Assembly: GCA_023386115.1 (NCBI GenBank)
Contig: JAEWKL010000712.1
Span: forward strand, 1-6,305
Source of the DNA: Pseudomonadota bacterium
GTDB taxonomy: Bacteria > Pseudomonadota > Alphaproteobacteria > Rhizobiales > Beijerinckiaceae
Direction: 5' to 3'
DNA length: 6,305 bases
The translations under genes were made by a program, and so were the position numbers. The notes beneath the pieces were generated by a model. That model had not been told where the DNA came from, did not search any database, and was given only the letters and a program-made list of their open reading frames with translations. Positions 1 through 5,355 of the stretch are shown piece after piece (the first letter of the stretch is position 1; the number at the start of each line of letters is the position of its first letter).

Positions 1-252
1 GCCGCCCTTCTGCTCCTGGAAGCGGAACTCGACGTCCTCCTGGAACTTGCGCAGCTGCTCCTTGAGCTGGCGGTTCTCGTACTGGAGCGACTCGATCTGG
101 CCCGCCATCTGGCGCGACTGGTTCTCCAGCCGGTTGAGGCGCACCACGAACTCGGCGGCATCCTGGGCCGCGGCCGGGCACGCGGCGGCGAGGGTCAGAC
201 CTGAGACGGCAAGGGGGACGAGGAGCAGGCGGCGAAGCATGGCGGGGCGCAT
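1..252 (-). CDS. cpoB: Cell division coordinator CpoB / Tol-Pal system protein YbgF (5' part only)
   Basis: This is the N-terminal 84 residues of a gene that runs off the left edge. It opens with a basic/hydrophobic signal peptide (MLRRLLLVPLAV..., Ala-rich to about residue 29, likely cut after AAA before QD). A heptad-like coiled coil follows at about residues 36-75 (RLENQSRQMAGQIESLQ, then ENRQLKEQLRKFQEDVEFRF). That block is the trimerising N-terminal YbgF domain typical of alphaproteobacteria; the TPR repeats expected after it lie outside the window. The family protein is periplasmic, binds TolA and helps coordinate outer-membrane constriction with septal peptidoglycan synthesis. It lies downstream of pal on the same strand, the classical Tol-Pal order. 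The start is uncertain: ATG at 252 or ATG at 240, neither with a clear ribosome binding site. An LAAAC stretch at residues 21-25 weakly resembles a lipobox, but soluble periplasmic export is the usual fate. Confidence 0.85.
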   Translation of the reverse strand, partial: MRPAMLRRLLLVPLAVSGLTLAAACPAAAQDAAEFVVRLNRLENQSRQMAGQIESLQYENRQLKEQLRKFQEDVEFRFQEQKGG

Positions 253-319
253 CACGGCTCGGGTCAGGCGGCGGGTCCGCACTCGGGAGCGCGGGTTAGC
301 AGATGCCGCGCCTCCGGGC

Positions 320-344
320 AAAAGGGACGGCGCAAGGCCGCCCC
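320..344 (-). terminator. Intrinsic terminator between pal and cpoB
   Basis: Read on the minus strand, GGGGCGGC - CTTGC - GCCGTCCC forms an 8-bp stem (one G.U pair) with a 5-nt loop, directly followed by TTTT (320-323). It lies 86 nt past the pal stop and 67 nt before the cpoB start. It is therefore placed to end or attenuate the pal transcript. The T-tract is short, so termination may be partial. Confidence 0.6.
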
Positions 345-430
345 TTCCATCTCGGTCACGAGCGCGGCGCACCGCCTCGTGCCCGGAAATAGGCCGGGTC
401 GGGACCAGGGCGGCTCGCGCAGCCCCTGTT

Positions 431-967
431 TCACGAGCCGGCGCCGCCATCCAGCACCGTGACGGCGCGGCGGTTCTGCGACCAGCACGAGATGTCGTTG
501 CAGACCGCCACCGGACGCTCCTTGCCGTAGGAGACGGTGCGCATGCGGTTCGACCCGATGCCCCGGGAGGCGAGGTAGTCCCGCACCGCCTGAGCGCGGC
601 GGGCGCCGAGGGAGAAGTTGTACTCGCGGGTGCCGCGCTCGTCGGCATGGCCCTCGATCAGGAACGTGTAGCGCGGGTAGCGCGACAGCCACTGTGCCTG
701 CTTGTCGAGGGTGGCGGTGGCGGTGGCGCTCAGGTCGGTCGAGTCGGAATCGAAGAAGACCCGGTCGCCGATATTGACCACGAAGTCCTGGGCGCTGCCC
801 GGCGTCGCGGGACCGCCGCGGCCGCCCATCCCTCCGGCTCCCCCGGCCCCGTAGGCCGCCGAAGCGTCGGCAAGGTCGTTGTTGCTCGCGCAGGCCGCCA
901 TCGACAGGGCGAGCCCGAGAGCGGCGGTGATCTTGAGCGCGCGCAGGGGCGCGAGCGGCAGCGGCAT
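431..967 (-). CDS. pal: Peptidoglycan-associated lipoprotein Pal (OmpA-like domain)
   Basis: This is a 178-residue outer-membrane lipoprotein of the Tol-Pal complex. It anchors the outer membrane to peptidoglycan by binding meso-diaminopimelate and is recruited by TolB/TolA during division. The signal peptide ends in a lipobox-like SMAAC with the lipidated Cys at residue 26. A Gly-rich linker (about 39-58) follows. The OmpA-like domain spans about 62-175: VFFDSDSTDLS strand region, EGHADERGTREYN (Asp109), and the peptidoglycan-binding helix NFSLGARRAQAVRDYL with Arg124. Cys156 and Cys161 lie in the CNDISCWSQNRRAV segment common in alphaproteobacterial Pal and could form a disulfide. The ATG at 967 is chosen because GAGGAG sits about 8 nt upstream and the signal peptide starts there; the reading frame stays open further upstream without Pal-like sequence. 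cpoB follows. tolB is not immediately upstream, where a divergent regulator sits instead, so pal probably has its own promoter. Confidence 0.96.
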   Translation of the reverse strand: MPLPLAPLRALKITAALGLALSMAACASNNDLADASAAYGAGGAGGMGGRGGPATPGSAQDFVVNIGDRVFFDSDSTDLSATATATLDKQAQWLSRYPRYTFLIEGHADERGTREYNFSLGARRAQAVRDYLASRGIGSNRMRTVSYGKERPVAVCNDISCWSQNRRAVTVLDGGAGS

Positions 968-1095
968 CGACTCAAACTCCTCTGGCGGTCCTCCAACGAG
1001 ACCGCACCCGGCGAAGCCCGAACCGCACGATGAGCCCGGCGACGCCGCTTCACGACACGCGATCGTCCATAGCCCCGGCCGGTTAAGCGAAGGTT

Positions 1096-1111
1096 CCGTC
1101 AACCTTGACGG
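1096..1111. promoter_or_regulatory. Operator-like 16-bp palindrome CCGTCAA-CC-TTGACGG
   Basis: Perfect 7-bp arms flank a 2-bp centre, a typical geometry for a dimeric repressor or activator site. It overlaps a second dyad, AAGGTT-CCGTC-AACCTT (1090-1106). It lies 128 bp upstream of the pal start and 230 bp upstream of the regulator start. Each arm contains a TTGACG that could act as a -35 element, but no matching -10 is visible. The identity of any binding protein is unknown. Confidence 0.35.
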
Positions 1112-1124
1112 GGCCTTGCATCTC

Positions 1125-1193
1125 GTGTGGGACCGCGCCGCTCCCGCCGCCTGAGGGCCGAGCCTCAGCGACGGCGCGCGGCGGGTCCCACAC
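1125..1193. repeat. 69-nt imperfect palindrome / long hairpin
   Basis: Nested pairing runs from outside inwards. GTGTGGGACC (1125-1134) pairs with GGTCCCACAC (1184-1193). After a single bulged G, CGCCGC (1136-1141) pairs with GCGGCG (1178-1183). GCCG (1146-1149) pairs with CGGC (1172-1175), and CTGAGG (1151-1156) with CCTCAG (1163-1168), closing a 6-nt loop. That is 26 base pairs in all. No T-tract follows on either strand, so it is not an ordinary intrinsic terminator. It could be a dispersed REP-like palindromic element, a structured RNA or leader, or a regulatory cruciform. The sequence alone does not say which. Confidence 0.6.
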
Positions 1194-1304
1194 ACCGCGC
1201 AAATACGGCTACGCTGCGGCGCGGGATGCGGTTGCGGTGAACGCCCGACCGGTGTTGCATTCTCACAACATCCCGTTCGTTGACGCGTCGTTAACCAAGA
1301 GAGC

Positions 1305-1328
1305 CGATCGTCGCCGGATCGACGATCG
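1305..1328. promoter_or_regulatory. 9-bp-arm inverted repeat just upstream of the response regulator start
   Basis: CGATCGTCG (1305-1313) and CGACGATCG (1320-1328) are perfect inverted arms around the 6-nt CCGGAT. The right arm ends 13 nt before the ATG at 1342. In DNA it could be an operator; in mRNA it would form a stable hairpin covering the zone where the ribosome binding site should be. No strong Shine-Dalgarno is otherwise visible there. Confidence 0.4.
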
Positions 1329-1341
1329 AGATACGCCTGTA

Positions 1342-1815
1342 ATGCTCGAGCCCCTGCCCTCGTCCCGGACGTCCCAGCCGGCGCCGAAGCCCTGCGTCCT
1401 GATCGTCGAGGACAGCTACATGCTGCTCGAGCTGCTGGCGACCCTGTGCGAGCAGCACGGCGTCGCGACGCTGAGTGCGGCGAGAGGCGAGGCGGCCCTG
1501 TCCCTGCTGCACCAGCACGGCGCGCGGATCGACTGGCTCCTCACGGACATCCGGCTCCCCGGCCCCGTCGACGGCTGGCGCGTGGCCGAGGCCTACCGGG
1601 AGATCCAGCCCCGCCGGCCGGTCATCTATTCCTCGACCACCGCTCCCCTGAACCGTCCGGCCGTGCCGGGCAGCATCTTCGTCACGAAGCCCTTCGTGAT
1701 CGCCGACATCCTGCGCCTCGCCCGGATGATGGCGAACGAGCCCGGAACGTCCGACGCTGATGCCGGCACCGATCCGTGTGCTTGCACGGATCCTTGGCAC
1801 CAGCTCTGCGCGTGA
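1342..1815 (+). CDS. Single-domain response regulator (CheY-like receiver)
   Basis: This 157-residue protein consists almost entirely of one receiver domain (about residues 17-130). The acidic pair Glu23-Asp24 (VLIVEDS), the phosphoacceptor Asp69 (WLLTDIRLPG), a Ser at the switch position (Ser97, VIYSS) and the conserved Lys116 (FVTKPF) are all present, so phosphorylation should be possible. There is no DNA-binding or enzymatic output domain, so it probably works by protein contact or as a phosphorelay shuttle, with a histidine kinase encoded elsewhere. The tail after about 131 is unusual: low in structure, rich in Asp and Gly, with Cys146, Cys148, His153 and Cys156. The ATG at 1342 fits the domain boundary. 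The frame stays open upstream, but that part is not receiver-like and lies in the structured intergenic DNA. The gene converges on the iron permease-like gene with 6 bp between stop codons. The specific pathway is unknown. Confidence 0.85.
   Translation: MLEPLPSSRTSQPAPKPCVLIVEDSYMLLELLATLCEQHGVATLSAARGEAALSLLHQHGARIDWLLTDIRLPGPVDGWRVAEAYREIQPRRPVIYSSTTAPLNRPAVPGSIFVTKPFVIADILRLARMMANEPGTSDADAGTDPCACTDPWHQLCA
1771..1792 (+). other. Hairpin inside the 3' end of the response regulator gene
   Basis: GATCCGTG (1771-1778) and CACGGATC (1785-1792) are perfect 8-bp arms around TGCTTG. It is followed at 1811-1826 by a second dyad, CGTGAGC-GG-GCTCACG, which contains both convergent stop codons. Neither is followed by a T-run. 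They may block 3' exonuclease or help end the two convergent transcripts. Confidence 0.35.
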
Positions 1816-1821
1816 GCGGGC

Positions 1822-2268
1822 TCACGACCCCGTCGCGGCCCTGGCTGCGGCGGCGGCCTTGGCGTTGGCCGTCTCCGCGGCGGCATCCGCCACGTCGCTG
1901 AGCCGGAAGTCCTTCGCCCGCGCCTCGCAGCGGGCGCGCAGAACGTCCAGCTCCTCTTCGGTCAGGTGCTCGATGCCGATATAGGCGTTCTGGGCCGCGC
2001 TCGCCCGGATCAGCTCGTCGAGCTTGGCCTGGATCGCCGCCCCGTCGCGGTTCTGGGTGTTCTGGATCAGGAAGACCATCAGGAAGGTCACGATCGTCGT
2101 GCCGGTGTTGATGATCAGCTGCCAGGTGTCCGAGTAGTGGAACAGCGGGCCGGTCACCGCCCAGACCGCGATCAGGAACAGGCTCGCCGCGAAGGTGCCG
2201 GGACGGCCCGCCGCCCGCGCGACCGAGGCGGCGAAATCCGAGAAGGTGCGGACGCGTGTCGTGGCCAT
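1822..2268 (-). CDS. Low-affinity iron permease family protein (small membrane protein)
   Basis: This is a 148-residue inner-membrane protein. Two hydrophobic segments are visible: about residues 24-42 (GTFAASLFLIAVWAVTGPL) and about 50-69. The second carries the family hallmark IINTGTTIVTFLMVFLIQNT, then QNRDGAAIQAKLDELIR, which matches what I know of the bacterial low-affinity iron permease family (Pfam Iron_permease, PF04120). A charged helix follows (about 100-120, TEEELDVLRARCEARAKDF) and then an Ala-rich tail. The family name comes from yeast Fet4; iron transport by the short bacterial members is inferred, not shown, so treat the function as tentative. The ATG at 2268 is supported by GGGAG about 6 nt upstream. 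The gene is divergent from mgtE across a 328-bp structured gap and convergent with the response regulator, so it is probably monocistronic. No Fur-box-like sequence was recognised upstream. Confidence 0.85.
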   Translation of the reverse strand: MATTRVRTFSDFAASVARAAGRPGTFAASLFLIAVWAVTGPLFHYSDTWQLIINTGTTIVTFLMVFLIQNTQNRDGAAIQAKLDELIRASAAQNAYIGIEHLTEEELDVLRARCEARAKDFRLSDVADAAAETANAKAAAAARAATGS

Positions 2269-2420
2269 CGTGGCTCCCGCGGCGGCCCGGGCTCCTGGAA
2301 GATTTCCCTAACGTTTCCAGAGGCTCCGGGCTGGTGAATGCCCGGTTTACGAATCCCGATCCCTCGCTCACGGTTCCCCTCTTGACGCAAGTCGCGGCGC
2401 GGCGCAGTGACGGGCCGCTC

Positions 2421-2440
2421 GCGGCGCGCTCTCGCGCCGC
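2421..2440 (+). other. 8-bp GC stem-loop in the mgtE upstream region
   Basis: GCGGCGCG and CGCGCCGC pair perfectly around a CTCT loop. No T-tract follows on either strand. It lies 156 nt before the mgtE start and 152 nt before the divergent iron permease-like start, so its transcript context is unknown. It may be a leader element or a boundary between the divergent promoters. Confidence 0.4.
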
Positions 2441-2549
2441 TGCATCCCCGGACAACCTCAACCCCATGCCGAGCGACAGTCACAGTCGACCACCCTTGCC
2501 GTCTCCGGCCTGAGGTCCCGCGCGCTTAGCCTCCGGCGGCTCACCGCGA

Positions 2550-2567
2550 CCGGCCGGGGACGGCCGG
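2550..2567 (+). other. Stem-loop with GGGA tetraloop 29 nt before mgtE
   Basis: CCGGCCG (2550-2556) and CGGCCGG (2561-2567) form a 7-bp stem closed by GGGA, a GNRA-type tetraloop. It is followed by an unpaired stretch holding the AGGTGA ribosome binding site. There is no T-run, so it is more likely an mRNA leader element than a terminator. Confidence 0.4.
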
Positions 2568-2596
2568 CCGACGCCCACGCCTCGAACAGGTGAGCC

Positions 2597-3964
2597 ATGA
2601 CCGATACTGTGATCGACGTCCCCGTCGAGCCCGCCACCCTCGCCGCGCGCCTCGCCGAGGAGAGCGCCCCCGACATCGTCGAGGCCCTGAACCGGGAGGC
2701 GCCGGAGGTCGCGGCCGCCATCCTGCTGAGCCTGCCGCACGAGCGCGCCGTCGAGGTGCTGGACCAGCCCGAGCTCGACTGCGCGCCCGACATCATCGAG
2801 ATGCTGCCGCGCGACCGCGTCGCCTCGTTCCTGTCCGGCATGTCCGCCGACCGGGTCACCGACGTGATCCGCGAGATCGAGGAGCCTGGCCGTTCCGACC
2901 TGCGCGCCCGCCTCGACGCCGAGACCCGCGGCGCCGTCGACAAGCTGATCGCCTATCCGGAGGAGAGTGTCGGCTCGATCATGACGACCGAGTTCGTCGC
3001 CGTGCCGACGACCTGGACCGTCGGGCTCACCCTCGACTACATCCGCAAGGTCGAGCGCACCCGCGAGACCGTCTACTCGATCTTCGTGCTCGACCCGCGC
3101 ACCGGGGCGCTCGCCAAGGCGGTGCCCCTGCGCCGCCTGATCACCGGCAATCCGGAGGACAACATCCTGTCGGTGGCGCCGAACCGCCGCCCGGTGGTGG
3201 TCTCGGCCGATGCCAGCCGCGACGAGGCCGCGCGCCTGATCTCGAAATACGACCTGCTCGCCGTGCCGGTGGTCGATGCCTCGAACCACGTCGTCGGCAT
3301 CGTCACCGTCGACGACGTGATCGACGCGATGATCCAGAAGCAGACCGAGGACGTGCAGCGCTTCGGCGGCATGGAGGCGCTCGACGAGCCCTACATGTCG
3401 ATCAGCTTCCTGACCATGATCCGCAAGCGGGCCGGCTGGCTCTGCGTGCTGTTCCTGTCCGAGATGCTCACCGCCAGCGCGATGCAGGGATTCGAGGGCG
3501 AGCTCGAGAAGGCGCTGGTCCTGACCCTGTTCATCCCGCTCATCATGAGCTCGGGCGGCAATTCGGGCTCGCAGGCGACCTCGCTGCTGATCCGGGCGCT
3601 CGCCCTGCACCAGGTGCGCCTCCGCGATTGGTGGCGGGTGGCCCTGCGCGAGATCCCCGCCGGCCTGACGCTCGGCGCGATCCTCGGCACGATCGGCGTG
3701 GTGCGGATCGTGACCTGGCAGAAGCTCGGCTTCTACGATTACGGCGAGCACTGGTTCCTGGTCGCCGCCACCGTCGGCACTGCGCTCGTCGGCATCGTGC
3801 TGTTCGGCTCGCTCACCGGATCGATGCTGCCCTTCATCCTCCAGCGCGTCGGCTTCGATCCGGCCACCGCCTCGGCCCCGTTCGTCGCGACGCTCGTCGA
3901 CGTGTCGGGGCTGGTGATCTACTTCACGGTGGCGCTGGTGATCCTGAAGGGGACGTTGCTGTAG
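2597..3964 (+). CDS. mgtE: Magnesium transporter MgtE (CBS-domain Mg2+ channel)
   Basis: This 455-residue protein is full length for the family. MgtE is a homodimeric inner-membrane Mg2+ channel whose cytosolic domains close it when internal Mg2+ is high. The helical MgtE N domain is at about residues 10-120 (repeated APDIVEAL / APDIIEML motifs). A CBS pair follows at about 125-250, starting SVGSIMTTEFVAVP and ending VVGIVTVDDVIDAM. The plug-helix region is at about 251-275, and five membrane segments fill 280-453. Signature motifs are PLIMSSGGNSGSQ (314-326) and DPATASAPFVATLVDVSG, whose Asp435 corresponds to the pore-selectivity aspartate. The acidic residues of the Mg2+-sensing interfaces are plentiful. 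The ATG at 2597 is preceded by AGGTGA about 6 nt upstream. The leader is structured, which would suit post-transcriptional control, but no known riboswitch was recognised. It is convergent with terC; no strong intrinsic terminator follows. Confidence 0.97.
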   Translation: MTDTVIDVPVEPATLAARLAEESAPDIVEALNREAPEVAAAILLSLPHERAVEVLDQPELDCAPDIIEMLPRDRVASFLSGMSADRVTDVIREIEEPGRSDLRARLDAETRGAVDKLIAYPEESVGSIMTTEFVAVPTTWTVGLTLDYIRKVERTRETVYSIFVLDPRTGALAKAVPLRRLITGNPEDNILSVAPNRRPVVVSADASRDEAARLISKYDLLAVPVVDASNHVVGIVTVDDVIDAMIQKQTEDVQRFGGMEALDEPYMSISFLTMIRKRAGWLCVLFLSEMLTASAMQGFEGELEKALVLTLFIPLIMSSGGNSGSQATSLLIRALALHQVRLRDWWRVALREIPAGLTLGAILGTIGVVRIVTWQKLGFYDYGEHWFLVAATVGTALVGIVLFGSLTGSMLPFILQRVGFDPATASAPFVATLVDVSGLVIYFTVALVILKGTLL

Positions 3965-4044
3965 GCGGCCAGTTCGGTTTCCGTCTCCGACGGTAAACAT
4001 CTCACTCCGCCGCCTCAACCCGGGGCACGCCGGAGGCGGGAGCG

Positions 4045-4072
4045 CGGGTCCGACGCAAGGGCGTCGTTCCCG
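4045..4072 (+). other. Stem-loop downstream of mgtE (possible weak terminator)
   Basis: CGGG-tc-CGACGC-AAGG-GCGTCG-tt-CCCG forms a 6-bp stem and a 4-bp stem separated by a 2x2 internal loop, 80 nt past the mgtE stop. A second imperfect stem lies at 4104-4133 (GCAGAG and TGG with CCA and CTCTGC). Neither has a T-tract, so mgtE may end by Rho or by processing back to these structures. Confidence 0.3.
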
Positions 4073-4149
4073 GGCCGGGGGATACGACCAGGCTCTCTCG
4101 AAGGCAGAGGTGGATGGGGGAAGCCAACTCTGCGGTGCCGACCGAACCG

Positions 4150-4176
4150 AAAAGGAGGCGCGACAGGCGCGCCTCC
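4150..4176 (-). terminator. Intrinsic terminator of the terC-family gene
   Basis: On the minus strand, GGAGGCGCG - CCTGT - CGCGCCTCC is a perfect 9-bp stem with a 5-nt loop. TTTT (4150-4153) follows immediately. It begins 10 nt past the terC stop codon, an ideal position. On the plus strand the hairpin is not followed by T, so it should act in one direction only. Confidence 0.75.
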
Positions 4177-4186
4177 CTCCGCCCCT

Positions 4187-5245
4187 TCACCCGTGACTGC
4201 GGCCGAGCCGTTCGCGCGGCGCCTCGGCCTGAGACTGGTTGGCCGGGGACGGAACGGCGGCGTGCGCCTCCGCGCCGCGGGTGCGCCAGAGGCTGTAGAC
4301 GATGCCGCCGGCGAGCAGCACCACGGTGACCACCAGGGCGACCCAGGGCTGGATGTCGATCAGCCCGAACGTGTCCGCCACCACGATCTTCAGGCCGATG
4401 AAGATCAGGATCAGGGCGAGCGCCGTCTTCAGGTAGGCGAAGCGATCGACCATCGCCGCGAGGGCGAAATAGAGCGCACGCAAACCAAGGATCGCGAAGA
4501 TGTTCGAGGTGTAGACCACGTATGTGTCGGTGGTGATGGCGAAGATCGCCGGGACGCTGTCGACCGCGAAGATCACGTCGGCGCCGTTCACCAGCACCAG
4601 CGCCAGGGCGAGCGGGGTGAGCCAGAGCACCGGCTTCCCGGTCTGCGGATCGAGCCGGCGGGTCGTGAATTTCTGGCCGTCGAGCTGGTCGGTCACGCGC
4701 ATGTGCTTGCGCATGAAGGCGGTGAAGCGGTCGGCGGATCGGCTCTCGCCCTCCTCCTCGTCGCCGGAGACCAGCATCTTGATGCCGGCATAGATCAGGA
4801 AGGCGGCGAAGATCGTCAGCACCCACTCGGCCTGGTGGACGAGCGCGGCGCCGAGCCCGATCATCAGGCCGCGCAGCACGATCGCCGCCAGGATGCCCCA
4901 CAGTAGCACCCGGTGCTGCGCGTTGCGGGGAATGCCGAGATAGCCGAAGATCACCGCGATCACGAAGACGTTGTCCATCGACAGCGACTTCTCGACCACG
5001 AGGCCGGCCAGGTATTCCTGGCCCGCCTGCGGGCCGATATACCACCAGACCCAGCCGCCGAAGATGAGGCCGAGGGTAAGGTAGAAGGCGGTGAGGAGCA
5101 GGCTCTCCCTCACGCCGATCTCGCGACTCTTGTCACGGTGCAGGAGACCGAGATCGAGGGCGAGCAGGATGAAGATGATGGCGTGGAAGCCCAGCCACAT
5201 CCAGACCGGCTTGCCGAGCCATGTCATGTACAGAAAATCGACCAT
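4187..5245 (-). CDS. TerC/Alx-family integral membrane protein
   Basis: This 352-residue polytopic inner-membrane protein has about nine hydrophobic segments. Numbering residues from the start used here, TerC hallmarks are LALDLGLLHR (about 28-37), VVEKSLSMDNVFVIAVIF (83-100, acidic Glu85 and Asp91) and NGADVIFAVDSVPAIFAI (220-237, Asp223 and Asp229), then TSNIFAILGLRALYFAL. Membrane-embedded acidic residues of this kind are thought to bind metal. Characterised relatives (E. coli Alx, B. subtilis MeeF/MeeY) export Mn2+; tellurite resistance, the source of the name, is not implied for a lone gene like this. A charged loop (about 160-203) splits the two halves, and the tail is hydrophilic and Ala-rich. 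The start is uncertain. In-frame starts at 5278, 5290 and GTG 5293 would add up to 16 residues, but those codons use T at the third position unusually often and resemble no TerC N-terminus. None has a good ribosome binding site. Confidence 0.92.
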   Translation of the reverse strand: MVDFLYMTWLGKPVWMWLGFHAIIFILLALDLGLLHRDKSREIGVRESLLLTAFYLTLGLIFGGWVWWYIGPQAGQEYLAGLVVEKSLSMDNVFVIAVIFGYLGIPRNAQHRVLLWGILAAIVLRGLMIGLGAALVHQAEWVLTIFAAFLIYAGIKMLVSGDEEEGESRSADRFTAFMRKHMRVTDQLDGQKFTTRRLDPQTGKPVLWLTPLALALVLVNGADVIFAVDSVPAIFAITTDTYVVYTSNIFAILGLRALYFALAAMVDRFAYLKTALALILIFIGLKIVVADTFGLIDIQPWVALVVTVVLLAGGIVYSLWRTRGAEAHAAVPSPANQSQAEAPRERLGRSHG

Positions 5246-5256
5246 CGCGGGACCAT

Positions 5257-5279
5257 GATGCTTCGAGGAGGAAAGCATC
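5257..5279 (-). other. Inverted repeat at the 5' edge of the terC-family gene
   Basis: GATGCTT (5257-5263) and AAGCATC (5273-5279) are perfect 7-bp arms around 9 nt; on the minus strand the loop reads TCCTCCTCG. It lies 11 nt upstream of the preferred ATG at 5245. If translation starts there, the hairpin is in the leader and could influence ribosome access. If it starts at 5290, the repeat is coding. Confidence 0.35.
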
Positions 5280-5355
5280 GGCTCCGACATCACGAGCGCG
5301 AGAAGCGCAGCTCGCCAGAGGGGCCCGCAGCCGATTGCGACGACTTATGTCCCGG

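Larger units (their letters stand above)
968..1341. other. Divergent intergenic region between pal and the response regulator
   Basis: This 374-bp stretch has no supportable gene. Open frames cross it on both strands but are unbroken extensions of pal and of the regulator, with no family-like sequence. It must carry the promoters of both divergent genes. I found no convincing -35/-10 pair: TTGACG occurs on both strands within a palindrome at 1096-1111, and again at 1280-1285 on plus, each without a good -10 at 17 bp. It also holds a 69-nt imperfect hairpin and a 9-bp-arm inverted repeat, listed separately. Confidence 0.7.
2269..2596. other. Divergent intergenic region with clustered hairpins (iron permease-like gene / mgtE)
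   Basis: No gene is supportable in these 328 bp. Four perfect inverted repeats are visible: CTGGAA/TTCCAG (about 2295-2320); CCGGGC-TGGTGAAT-GCCCGG (2326-2345, followed by TTT on plus); GCGGCGCG-CTCT-CGCGCCGC (2421-2440); and CCGGCCG-GGGA-CGGCCGG (2550-2567). A TTGACG lies at 2382-2387 without a persuasive -10. The last two hairpins could belong to a long mgtE 5' leader. I could not match them to the known Mg2+ M-box (ykoK) riboswitch. Confidence 0.5.

Noticed and set aside
968..1195. N-terminal extension of Pal up to 1195
   Set aside because: The extension has no family-like sequence. The ATG at 967 has a GAGGAG ribosome binding site and begins a proper lipoprotein signal peptide.
1259..1300. 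CtrA-type (TTAA-N7-TTAA) or EcfG-type (GGAAC ... CGTT) promoter upstream of the response regulator
   Set aside because: Only isolated half-motifs such as GTTAAC are present, without the partner element at the right spacing.
1105..1341. Upstream start for the response regulator at 1105
   Set aside because: It would add 79 residues of non-receiver sequence running through the large hairpin and the inverted repeat; the ATG at 1342 fits the domain.
2446..2596. M-box (ykoK) Mg2+ riboswitch before mgtE
   Set aside because: The region is too short and shows none of the conserved M-box segments I know.
2480..4018. Long open frames (512 residues on minus; 468 residues on plus at 2590-3996) overlapping mgtE
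   Set aside because: Their translations are Arg-, Asp- and His-rich low-complexity sequence typical of alternate frames of GC-rich genes, while the mgtE frame carries every family motif.
4041..4080. tRNA-like arm downstream of mgtE
   Set aside because: The hairpin resembles a single arm only; no acceptor stem, anticodon arm or T-loop sequence accompanies it.
4002..5045. 347-residue minus-strand open frame overlapping the terC-family gene
   Set aside because: It is a frame-shifted shadow rich in Arg, Pro and Gly, with no membrane segments. The neighbouring frame matches TerC.
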